A stretch of DNA of 64,000 nucleotides. Source: Lateolabrax maculatus (Eukaryota > Chordata > Actinopteri > Acropomatiformes > Lateolabracidae). Within the stretch, counting starts at the first letter, position 1, and each line of letters begins with the position of its first letter. Below, piece by piece: positions 14,301 to 23,760 of the stretch. A program made the position numbers and the translations under genes. The stretch is from the NCBI GenBank assembly GCA_031216445.1, contig CM062219.1, forward strand, positions 13,733,001 to 13,797,000, read 5' to 3'. The notes beneath the pieces were generated by a model. The model worked only from the letters and a program-made list of their open reading frames with translations, ran no database searches and was not told the DNA's origin.

Positions 14301-15977
14301 TCGAATCAGACTTTCTTGTTGCAGTTAGCTGATTTGTAGAGCCTACTCAGGAATTTTGACTGAAATATGTCACATTTTATGCTGGTTGGTATAAGAAAAG
14401 CTTGAATGCATTTTTGCACCAGAGCAAACAGACATGCTGACATAAATACAATAAACTCAGGGAGTAGTGGGTTGTAGAAATGGATTGCAGAGAAAGATGA
14501 GGATGATATTTGGGGCCTTCTTAACTGCGGCATTTGGAATACAAACTGTCATTTGCAGTTTGTTTGATAATGGGGAGCGTGCTGTTAAATGGAAAAGACT
14601 TTGGTCTCAACTCTCATCCTCAGGAATCATGACGGTTTATCTATGATACTGATGTTTCACTAACTTTAATAATTGAACTCCAACAGTGTATTGTTTGTAT
14701 GTCTCATTTGACAATTTATAATTTAGTTTTAAGTACTGTGTGTGTGTGTGTGTGTGTGTGTTTGTGTTTGTGTGTCTGGGTGTGTGTCTGTGTATGTAAT
14801 TCTCTCCTCAGTCATGCAGAACAGCTGGTTCTCTACCTTAAGACTGCAGAACTCTTGTCCACTGCCTTACACACAGCCATGGAGCGAGTCAAACAGGGCA
14901 AACTCTACCCATCCACTACAGTCAAACAAGGCATGAGCCATTTCATTTTGTAATGTCTTGTTAATGTGTCTAATATGTATATTAAAACAAAATAAAAAAT
15001 AAAAAAACAGTTGTGATTGTTACAGAATGTGCAATGAGTGTCTTGGTAGCATATTAAATTACATTTTTCGAATGTTTTGTCCATATACAGTAGTGAGGAG
15101 GCTGAATGAGCTGTACAAGTCCAGTGTGGCCTCCTGTCGCTCACTCAGCACCCGTCTGGAGCGCTTCTTTTCCAGGAAGCACAGACTAATGGACCAAATC
15201 ACCTCCATCACAGCTGAGAGGCTGCTGTTCAGCCATACCGTGCAGATGGTAAGGAGACGAGGGTTATTGACCAGCAGGCCACAGCATAATCATTCAGATA
15301 GTGTGTGTGTGTGGGCATCCAGCAAATAATAAGCCCTAGCATTTGTTACCAACTTAAGTGCATATATGGCGAACATTTCCCTCCTAGCTGTCTTCATTTC
15401 TCTTTCTAAACATAGGCTCCAAGCATTTGCTCTCAAATTAATGCTTTATGGCCACATAAATATAGTAATTGGCTGTTATATCAATTGCTAAAAGGAAATG
15501 ACATATCTATGTTTTTGCATTTGTGTATTCGCTCAGGAAAGTAAGCTGTAAGTGTTGTTTTTCATAGAACTGAGGCTCGTCGCATGTCCCAACAGCATTA
15601 TATTCATATTTTGATCAAGACTAAAATCAAACATACATCTATATACATCTCGAGCATCCTGGTTTCATCTCAGGTTCAGGCTGCTGCGCTGGATGAGATG
15701 TTCCACCAAGGGGAAGCATCAGCCCTGCGCTACCATAAAGCTCTCCTGCTGATGGAGGGCCTGTCGCAGCTGCTCACTGAACAGGACGACATCCTCAGTG
15801 TTAGCAAATGTAAGTATACCCGGAGGAAACCCATGCCAACACAGCATGGACCCGACTTGTTAAGCTGACCCACACACAGTCTATTTGACTTTAACTTTTA
15901 CCTTTCTCTTTGTGTTTCAAGGTAAGGAGTGCATTGAACGGCGCCTAACAGCTCTGCAGTCAGGACTCTGTGTTTGA
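2302..15977 (+). CDS. ulk1: Unc-51-like autophagy activating kinase 1 (ULK1), 5' partial, 24 exons visible
   Basis: Serine/threonine kinase that starts autophagy with ATG13, FIP200 and ATG101. Exons: 2302-2334, 3454-3490, 4699-4872, 5242-5315, 5670-5771, 6618-6676, 7290-7372, 7705-7755, 7983-8074, 8279-8444, 8740-8794, 8981-9067, 9571-9702, 9849-9997, 10887-11146, 11262-11467, 12124-12245, 12708-12833, 13392-13576, 13969-14162, 14812-14930, 15091-15248, 15674-15809, 15922-15977. Together they give 951 residues in one continuous frame. Visible kinase motifs are [28 protein letters not shown], the activation loop [16 protein letters not shown] and DLWSIGT. The linker keeps DDFVMVP (the ATG8-binding LIR in human ULK1), RLHSAP, KQHSDP and [15 protein letters not shown] (the mTORC1 site region). 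The C-terminal EAT/MIT-like domain starts near [13 protein letters not shown] and ends [18 protein letters not shown]1 is preferred to ULK2 because of [27 protein letters not shown] and the C-terminus. Whether it is the fish ulk1a or ulk1b copy cannot be told. Confidence 0.95.
6364..6449. repeat. Imperfect hairpin-forming inverted repeat in ulk1 intron 5
   Basis: ATTGACAGGCA at 6368-6378 is exactly complementary to TGCCTGTCAAT at 6436-6446, and the pairing continues imperfectly inwards (CATG blocks on both sides). The result is a stem of roughly 25 bp with a loop of about 30 bases. It could be a small MITE-like remnant or a structured RNA; nothing further supports either. Confidence 0.4.
7141..7290 (+). 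repeat. Inverted repeat copy A in ulk1 intron 6
   Basis: This stretch is closely similar, over most of about 140 bases, to the reverse complement of 12401-12543. The similarity begins at GGTTCCAGTAAAAACATAAA and runs through TGCCCAGCAGCA to the acceptor of the exon at 7290. Small indels separate the copies. It is a dispersed element or an inverted local duplication; the family is not recognised. Confidence 0.8.
10385..10510. repeat. Probable dispersed teleost repeat (AATTAATTGATCA-type)
   Basis: The string TTTTCACTATTTTATTTTTA, then AGACCAAACGGTAAATTAATTG, an ATAATCAAAACAGA block and ATTATTAGGTGCATCCCTC, resembles a repeat very common in fish introns (TAGACCAAACGATTAATCGATT ... ATCGTTAGTTGCAGCCCT). 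Recognition is from memory and the copy is degenerate. It lies in the ulk1 intron between 9997 and 10887. Confidence 0.5.
11575..11670 (+). repeat. 3' tail of a non-LTR retrotransposon-type repeat in ulk1 intron 16
   Basis: CAAATTCCTTGTATGTGAAA, ACCTACATGGCAGTAAACC and a terminal (GATTCT)n tail are typical of the 3' ends of LINE-derived elements in fish. No reverse transcriptase part is present, so this is a 5'-truncated copy. The family assignment is from memory. Confidence 0.55.
12401..12543 (-). repeat. Inverted repeat copy B in ulk1 intron 17
   Basis: Reverse-complement partner of 7141-7290. Read on the minus strand it carries the same TTCCAGTAAAAACATAAAG start, the TGTAGTAACAGTTGTCTGTT core and the TTTTTCTGCCCAGCAGC block. 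It lies in the intron between exons 12124-12245 and 12708-12833. Near its left end ATTTGTTTGCAAC corresponds to the ATTTGTTTGCAGC splice acceptor of copy A. Confidence 0.8.
14737..14798 (+). repeat. (TG)n tract beside the acceptor of ulk1 exon 14812-14930
   Basis: Pure TG from 14737 to 14760, then interrupted TG-rich sequence to about 14798, only some 13 bases before the acceptor at 14811. The remaining pyrimidine run TTCTCTCCTCAG is short. Confidence 0.9.
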
Positions 15978-18900
15978 GAGTCCTACATTGCTTCTTGGAG
16001 TGTGGGTAGGGTGCCATTTGCACCATGCACATTACCAACAAACCAAATCTGCAGCCACATCTCATGGTTTTCACTTAGAAATGCTTTGGTTTTTTCACAA
16101 GAAAATCACAAGGCCTCAGTTTCCACTGAACCTTCAGGATTTGTGCTCTTCAAATGGCTTGCCATTCATCTCAAGTTTTGGACAGTGACAGTGACTTCCC
16201 CAACACTAAACTTTGCACCAGTGTTGGACATGAAGCATTTGTGCTGTGAAAGAATGTCTGCGCTCTTGTCTATGTCAGAGGACTTTGCCAAGAAGATTCC
16301 CCTCTTTAGGCATGACACATGCAGGAGCAATTATTGCCAAGTAGTCACATACCCGCAGTACTTATCCAAACATAAACAGATAGCGTTTCAAGATGGACAA
16401 ATATCAATTCTACAAATTTGCAATAGCAACTCTATAGATAAGATAAGATCAGTAACTGGAAGGAAAGTACATGGTCTGTTGTACGCCTACATACTTGAGT
16501 GCTGATGAAGACTGGGAATGGCCAAGTATCATTTTCATCAAATGTATGTTTGTCTCTTGATGTTTTCCAGGGTTTATGTTTTCTGATTTTATCTAATTGT
16601 TACTTGCTTGCTGAAGGGATATATAAGTAGCAACGTTACAGTTGGTGGCCCGAAGCGCATACAAGCACTATTACAAAACTGTTGCCAAAATTACTTAGAA
16701 ATATATATATATGTAGTTTTGTTTTTATGTTGTGTTTTATTTTAGATTCACTATAGGTAACTATGCTGGCTTGGAGGGGGGGAAATCCCTGTGTTTGACA
16801 CTTTACTTATTCCGTACTTGCTTAATGTCAAAGACCAGGTCCCATCATTGAAACAATGATGCAATTTAGTTTTGTAAATGGTGGCAGGTATTAAAGCAAC
16901 AGGCAGAAAATGGATCCCGAAAACACTCACTACTCTGCTGCTACGTGCAGAATATAGCTTTTTATTCAAGAGGACGGAAACTGGTCTGTTAGCATCCCTG
17001 ATCACAATCATGTTATAGATGCTGAATTAACCTGGGATGTATTCTTCAGGTATAGATGCTTTGATTAGTTTAGATGCAGCTGTTGCTGGTAATTTCTTCA
17101 CACGATTCCGTATTCTGTCTCTTAATATGTTTTCAATCAAGTCGGAGTTTAGCAAGTATAATCATATTTGACAGAGCTGACAGGAGAGAAACAGTTAATA
17201 GTAGCCAAGTGTTGGATAACTCAAATGTGGGCTTATCTCGGGGCTACCGTCTGAACATTTTTGCACTGTTGAGTACTGTATAGAACGATCTTGAACTGAA
17301 CATGGTAAACATGTCTGGTTTTTGTAGATACCTAGACAGATTTGCTTATTTAGAGATTTCTACTTCCATAATTTTTATTGCAGTTTTAGTTGTATTATAG
17401 TTACTGTCAAAAGGTAATGTATGTTAGATGTGAGAATGTTGACAAAGAGATGGCATAAGCTATGAAACCTTAGAAAGATGGAAAAAGTAAAAGTAAAAAT
17501 AGCTTTACACTGAAAAATGATCTGCATCGATTGTGTTGTGTGCTTTTTCAGAGTAGTCAGTGTGTGACGACTGTGTTTGATTTTGTGACCTGTTGATTTG
17601 GAGTGCTAGTTGAAAATGTATTTACCTGAAATATTTGTGTATTGTTAATATTAGCCATGCATCCCAACATGATACCTTTTACTCCCGTAAATTGTGGGCC
17701 AATGGGATGGGAGAACTTTTACTTTGGTTGCTTTCAAAGAGAAGTTTGTGTAGGCAGGCATGCGTGAAGTGATGTGTGATGTTTCAATGGTCAGTGGGAT
17801 TTTGTCGGTACAGAGCTAACGATATTGCTCTGTAACAAGATGTGAATGATTTGATTCTGACTGCAGTTGACTTATGGGATGTAGTTTAATCTTGGTAGGA
17901 TCAGACTTTAACATATGAAACTAAAACATCCACAGAAACCAAGAGGTGCAATTTCCTTTGCCTTTTTAAGTTAATGAAGATGGTAACTAAGTGCATATTA
18001 TAGAATAAGGTGTTGATGTATGGTCAGGGCCAGTGATAGTTTAAGCTGAGATCATGAAGCCAATATAGTAGCACTGTCAGCAGAACAGAATGGAGGAAAG
18101 TTTTTTTGTTTTTTTTTTCTCAATGAAGATTCCTCTAAATATACATTATGTGTATTTGCTTTGTGGCCTTTTGTATTTTGTCAGATAACATTTCCTGAAA
18201 TTTTCATAGCGTGTTTATAGTGTTTGTTTGAGCGTATATTCCTAATATCAACTCATCCACAGGCTGTCTGTCTCTTACACATGCTGTTCTGTTCAGTCAG
18301 TATGCAGTGGTGATGTCTCAAAAGATACAGGTAGCAGAAAGTGATAACATCTTTATAAACCTGATGCATGTGTCACTTTTTATTGTTCCCTACAATCATT
18401 GCTGTCTATCTTAATGGCGATAATTTGGTTAGGAGTCAAAAGCACCATAAAGATAATGTGTGCAAATAATTAAAGAGTATTTGGTAGAGCAGGTTGGTGT
18501 AGGAAATGCAGAGGCGGTGACCTATGTCAAGTACGTATCTACTCTTCTGAAGTTCCCCTCGAGCATAATACTGATCCCTATCAGCTCCAGGGCTACTTTT
18601 CAAAGTATCTTATAAGGATAAAACGAAATGTAGCCTTTCTGAAGATTGTGCCATGTGCACTCCCATAATAGACCTGTCATTGATTTAGATTTATTCTTTT
18701 GTATGTTTGCTAAGAACACACCTGAATGTTTTGATTTTGTGTTTTCACTTGATTGATTCTGTATTACCTGTACATATTGTAAATTAAGTTATTGCTATTG
18801 TGTATATGATGCTGCAGGCATGGAGGGAACAGTACCATACCACCATACATTTCCAAAGAACAGGCCTTCTGCTGATCTTCCATATTGTCTCTTACTGTTG

Positions 18901-19020
18901 CAAAAGCATTTTAATGTTGTCATATTTATGACAAACACACTATCTCAGTGTCCCTGTGTGTGATGTAACCTTTATTGTTTGAAAGTTTCAACATGAATAA
19001 AGTGAAAGGAAAAGTAATTT
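15978..19020 (+). other. ulk1: ulk1 3' UTR with poly(A) signal
   Basis: About 3 kb of AT-rich sequence without exon structure follows the TGA at 15975-15977. The first convincing AATAAA in transcript orientation is at 18996-19001, after a TTTATTGTTTG stretch. A Pumilio-type TGTACATA occurs at 18769-18776. The ORFs inside (for example 16002-16505) have no recognisable protein features. The end at about 19020 is an inference from the signal position. Confidence 0.65.
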
Positions 19021-19379
19021 GCTTTATGATTTCACAACAACTAGTATTTGTTTTCCTCATTAGTCCCCATACCTATGGAATGTTGTACAAGGGAGGTTGG
19101 CAAGGAAGGTAGAGCTACTGTTCAGCTGCTTAACCTAAATAACCATCTGCTAAGACTAATTAAACTGGATAGCAGGGACTTTACATTAAGTCTATTTAAA
19201 GGAACAGACCAGTGTTTTGGCATGGTTTGGACAATTTATTTTTTGTTTAGTTTTAGTTTTTTTTTTTACTATGAAACATACAATATTTAAAATTATGAAA
19301 AAAATAATTAGCTCGAAGTCCAATCAACCAATAATCTAATTAATGCAAAATCATATTACCTTAAATTGAGAGTATCGGG

Positions 19380-19824
19380 CAGCGCTTTCAAGGTTTGGTG
19401 ACGTCCCAGTCAAGCTCCACCAATCAAACTGTTAGATTTAAATGATTGACCCGTACCGCTGCCAATCCCAACCAAGGAGGCGGGGCTTGGCGCCGTTTCG
19501 CTGAGCGCTTTAACTCGGGGCAGCAGGAAATAGAACGGCGTACTGTTGCCACGGTAACGTTGTGTGTGTGTGCGATGTCAAATGAGTGCAAAAGCAATCC
19601 AGGCTGGTTGAGCTGTTCACCAGCTACAGACTCCAGCTAACTAGTTAGTTTGATGTTGACGGACAGTAATGTAGGTCGGCCTGCTAACAGTGGACTGTGA
19701 TGGTGAGAGAAAAAAAAAAAACACAGTCGGTGCTGGTTTGCTCGCTGGTTAACTTCGCGCGGAAACAAGTGACTAGCAGGCAGGGCTAACCCACAATGGC
19801 TCGCTAGCTGAATGAACCGAAACA
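19380..19824 (+). promoter_or_regulatory. ccdc74: ccdc74 promoter and 5' UTR region
   Basis: GC content rises from about 19370, with CpG dinucleotides, CCAATC at 19420 and GGGGCGG-like motifs near 19480. This is the interval between the end of the ulk1 transcript and the ccdc74 start codon. No TATA box stands out, which fits a housekeeping or cilia-type promoter. The transcription start was not determined. Confidence 0.55.
19545..19558 (+). promoter_or_regulatory. RFX X-box in the ccdc74 promoter
   Basis: GTTGCC-AC-GGTAAC is a perfect match to the RFX-family X-box (GTNRCC, 0-3 bases, RGYAAC), here a symmetric site with a 2-base spacer. It lies about 270 bases upstream of the ccdc74 ATG. X-boxes at this distance are typical of ciliary genes controlled by RFX2/RFX3. 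Confidence 0.8.
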
Positions 19825-22800
19825 ATGTCGAGTAACAACCTCCCTCCGGTGCGCCATTTGCCGCAGTGGACCCGAGTGGGGCGCCTGGGGAAGCCCTGCA
19901 CCCCGCGGCGTTTACCGGCGAACCCGCTGCAGCCGCTGCCCGTCGTCCCGCCGGTGGACAGGGCACCGGGGCGAGCGGCGGAGGCGTCCTGCGGCAGCGA
20001 CGCGCCGGACCCCCGCGTCGCCTCGATGCAGAGAAATATCCAGTTCCTTCAGCAGCAACACAAGGGTACCCTCGAGAAGCTCCATGCGGAGATAGAGTAT
20101 CTCAGACGGGAGAACAAAGGTGAAGACACTGGTGGAAAAATGTCATTAATGTCAGAGAATGAACGTCTCTCCAGTAATGAGTTCACTTGAATATGTTGCC
20201 TCATCATTTAGGATAATCATAAATCATTAATATTTTCCCAAAAATGATGCTATACCATGCTAGTGTCAGAAGAGTAGGTAAAGTAAGTAAACTTTAATTG
20301 TATTGCACTTTTTTTTTTTATAAAAACTGTTGTTACAAAGTACTTTACAGAAGGCAGGGGAGAAAAGAAAACAATTGAAATAAAAGAGACTGATAACACA
20401 AGTTATAAGGTCAACAAACAGCCAAATAAGTTGAGTTTTAAGGTGCTTTGCAGGAGGTTTTTCAAAGCTGAGGAGAAAAACAGCAAAGAAAGCATAGTGA
20501 TAAATATTCTGTTTCATAGATAGATAGAAATGTAGAGTACTCAATTGTACCAATAACCTCTTTATGGACAAGTGACACATGGTCCAGGAGGGCAACCAGT
20601 TGATCCTAAGAATCAATATCATTATTTTCCATTTACAAGCGGTGAACTCGGCGAACCCGCTGTGACGTCCTCACCCTTTATGTAACGAATTTCAGTTCAT
20701 GACAAAGACCTGACCGTCTCCTGATAAGGTGCTGAAAAGAGAGACATTCAATCTAGGTACGGTGGTCGCATAGCAACTCCAGGATTCTGATGGTCTCTCA
20801 GTGGGAGGTGGACAGAGATCCGGTATCACTTCACTGAACAGGCCATATGCTCTCCCATATAACCGCATCTCACCGCCCATCATGAGACTCCCCAGTCGTC
20901 TGTCTTCATGCCATCACAACAGTCAGGCCCCCACGGAAACACGGGCTGTTTGCCTGGACAGTGTTACAAGATTGTGCCTCTCATGTGCCTCCCTAAAGCA
21001 TATCGCGCACTAAAATTCTGTTAATATGGATGTTGCAGAGTTGCAGTATAAGCTGATAATGGAGCCTCCCAAGTCAAGTAGAAAAGGTAAGATGTAATCC
21101 TGATTGACTGGTGTTTTTGTTTCGCCCTGCTATGCACAGCTTGTTATTTTGCAGGATTGGGATAGTTTAAAGTAGTGGGTAATATGGATAAAATCTCCTG
21201 TCTCAGTATATGTAATTTTATATTGTGATGTTGACATATTCTGAGATATATATATAAACGGAATGCTACCTTGGTATAAGCAGTATTGCAAAATCTCTGA
21301 AAGCTGACAAATGTGTGTTATCTCACAGTATATATCATCTAGTTGTTAGTATCTCATGCTAGAGCAATTAGGTGTACAATTAGTGAAAATTCAGTCTACC
21401 AAATAACTTTTAGGGCACATCAGTTAACAATTTCAAACTTCTTTGGTCTTTGGTCCTCTTTCTTTTAGGAATGGCTCAAAGTCGACGAGGCCTTAGACCA
21501 CCCACGCAGGGAAGTGAAGCCCATACGGGACTCTACCTGGAGGAACCACTGCAGGACACACGACTCTCACAGGACCAAGCACAAAGGTGAATTCCCATCC
21601 AGCTACATGTGGTTCTTATTCTGTACTTCATCTAGCACGAAAAGCAAGTGAGATGTACATGTAAAACAACATTAACAACATCAGTCACACTAAGAAGATG
21701 TGAAACAAAGAACCGATTGATCACAACATGCAGTGGTGTACCACAGTGACAGCGTGTGAAGAAGCAAAAGAGAAGTTCACAAACTGGTACAGGTCAGCAG
21801 CAGAGAGCATATGGTCTTAATGCTGACAGATTAACTGTTTTTAATGTCAAATCTAAAGTGATCTAAAGGCCATTATGTGTTTAATTGTTTGTTAGTCCAC
21901 TGTGGTTGCCCATATGATTGTATGGTATTGGTTTCTTCTTACACCAACAAAAGAGGCAAATGGAAGGGCCCATACCATATATTATTTCATAAATAAGATA
22001 CTGTGCGTTATTATTTGAATGCCTAATCAGGTGTTCCCAGCTCACAAAGTTATATTTCTTTTAAAAAGTCTTATAAAGGTGTTTTAGCAAGTGTTCTTGC
22101 AAAGACTACTAATTGTACTGTAGTGCAGTTGGGCTGCATTCAACCAAATCGGGCATTGTGGTGAAAAAAAGGCTAGTCCTCCGATTCATTTGATCGGGGG
22201 TAGTCCATTTAGGCTGTGGCAGGGGGGAACCGCAGGGAATGCCGAAAAAAACGCTGCGGCCCTGCGGCAAAATCATGTAACTGTTACTTTTGTTACTTTT
22301 ATTTGATATTATTTCACTCACTACTGTGGAGAAGTATTGGAGACGCCAGCGAAACTCTGGGATCTGCCAGACAGAACCATGTCCCGGAGGTGAAGGGGGG
22401 CCTCATCACCTCATTACAACCTCTACGAATTCACAGCAGTCCCTCCCATCCACCACGCGCCCCCACAATACAGGAGTGTGAGGTCATCATTCGGCAGCTC
22501 TACAGTGCTAACAGCTTACAGTCTCAGGAAGTAAGTGCCCATCATCAGACAATATTAGTCTAAATACATTTGTTTTTCAGCGTTGTGGAATTATACATTA
22601 TACAGTATTTATTATTTTTCGATTGTCTTTAGAAATATTTCTGTGTAACTATTTCATGATTGATGACTCTGTGTTATTTAGATTATACGTGTGAAGGCAT
22701 TGCTGAGAGATATTGTTATGAGCAAGAAAATCACCCCAGAAAACTACATTCTGACCAAGGCCTACCTTGTTGATGGTACCCGGTAAAGAGATAGACAATA

Positions 22801-23231
22801 TTATCAGTTTTATCGTCACCAACATACAGTATTCCTTGAAAAAACTAGCAAAGTTGTGATGAGGGTTTCTATGTCTTGTACTTCTCAGCAAATCTTCAGA
22901 AGAAAAGACATTTCCAAAACTTGGTCTTCAATCATTTCCGGAAAAGGCGTATGTAAATCTGTCCGTGTGCAACAGATTCCTCAAACCTCCAGAATACTGC
23001 ATGTACTGCCTCTTGTAACCAATAAAGAGGCTTTTCAGAATGCTACTCATGTCAACAAAGTCATTTTGGCCCTCTCAGTTAAATCTACATATGTTTTTTC
23101 CCAGGTCTGGACCCTCTCAGTCTGGGGTGGTCCTCCCAGCCCTCAAACAGAGCCTCAGCTCCACCATTGCAGAGAGACAGAAGAGGACCCGCGCTGTGCA
23201 GAGAGACCGTTTCAAGAGAACTGTGCAGTGA
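19825..23231 (+). CDS. ccdc74: Coiled-coil domain-containing protein 74 (CCDC74A/B homologue)
   Basis: Exons: 19825-20119, 21039-21086, 21469-21586, about 22350-22530, 22682-22782, 22889-22948 and 23105-23231; phases match throughout, giving about 309 residues. The start has A at -3. The N-terminus is basic and proline-rich, followed by the family's hallmark IQFLQQQHKGTLEKLHAEI coiled coil continuing into YLRRENK and ELQYKLIM. The C-terminal part carries IQECEVIIRQLYSANSLQSQE and ends VVLPALKQSL, AERQKR and FKRTVQ, all matching the ends of human CCDC74A/B. Those human proteins are reported as microtubule and spindle-associated. The acceptor of the fourth exon is uncertain: 22332, 22350 and 22371 all keep frame. 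The gene follows ulk1 on the same strand. Confidence 0.88.
20275..20600. repeat. Probable dispersed repeat in ccdc74 intron 1
   Basis: TTTAATTGTATTGCACTTT, TACAAAGTACTTTACAG, an A-rich middle and TTGAGTTTTAAGGTGCTTTG resemble the common fish repeat that begins TATATAGCACTTT and contains AGTGCTTTACA and GAGTTTTAAG. Recognition is by remembered hallmarks only; the boundaries are approximate. Confidence 0.45.
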
Positions 23232-23760
23232 CAGGATCAAAACTACCACATAAAAAAGCTTTTAACTTTGCACACAAAAAGAAGAGGAAAGAATGTCTCA
23301 AATCTAGCTTTGTACTGAGAATGGTAAATGTATTTATTTACTGTTTACCAAACAATGTATTTGAGGACAACAGTTCAAGTTCAACACCTCTAACTTAACA
23401 CTGGCTGCTTATTTTTAAATTAGTTAGTTTTCACTGCTCTTTTTTTGTAAAGATTCTGCCAAAATGATTGCAGAATTGATTTATATTATATAACTATATA
23501 GAACTAATTACCTGTCACTTTTGAAGCAGCTAAGTATCCAAAGGTTTATCAGTGCAAACAACCAAAGTTAAGCCTCTTAAAGCACATACAATTAATGATA
23601 AAGAAGATACTACCTGGCTTATTTCTCAGGCATGTTTTGTATTGTTTTGTATTTACATTGTATGGAGCAGTGTCATGTTTTAACTGGCCAAGTGTTACCA
23701 GTCATGCACCTACAGTACAACTAAGCACAAAACATTAAATAGCACTGTTCTTGTGTATTT
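23232..23760 (+). other. ccdc74: ccdc74 3' UTR (approximate end)
   Basis: Sequence after the TGA at 23229-23231. No canonical AATAAA was found close by; the variant ATTAAA at 23734-23739 is the best candidate poly(A) signal. The long ORF crossing 22856-23398 is a shifted-frame shadow of the last exons and is not a gene. Confidence 0.4.

Noticed and set aside
2302..15977. ulk2 as the identity of the kinase
   Set aside because: The first kinase exons also resemble ULK2 ([24 protein letters not shown]). [27 protein letters not shown], the [10 protein letters not shown] linker, [15 protein letters not shown], the C-terminus and linkage to mmp17 all point to ULK1.
16002..16505. 167-residue ORF after ulk1
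   Set aside because: It lies in the ulk1 3' UTR, has no recognisable domain and no splice or start context.
20641..20665. Second copy of part of ccdc74 exon 1 in its intron
   Set aside because: Only about 13 bases (GGCGAACCCGCTG) are shared with exon 1, too short to claim duplication.
22856..23398. 180-residue ORF over the ccdc74 3' exons
   Set aside because: It reads through an intron in a different frame from the conserved ccdc74 C-terminus; a frame shadow.
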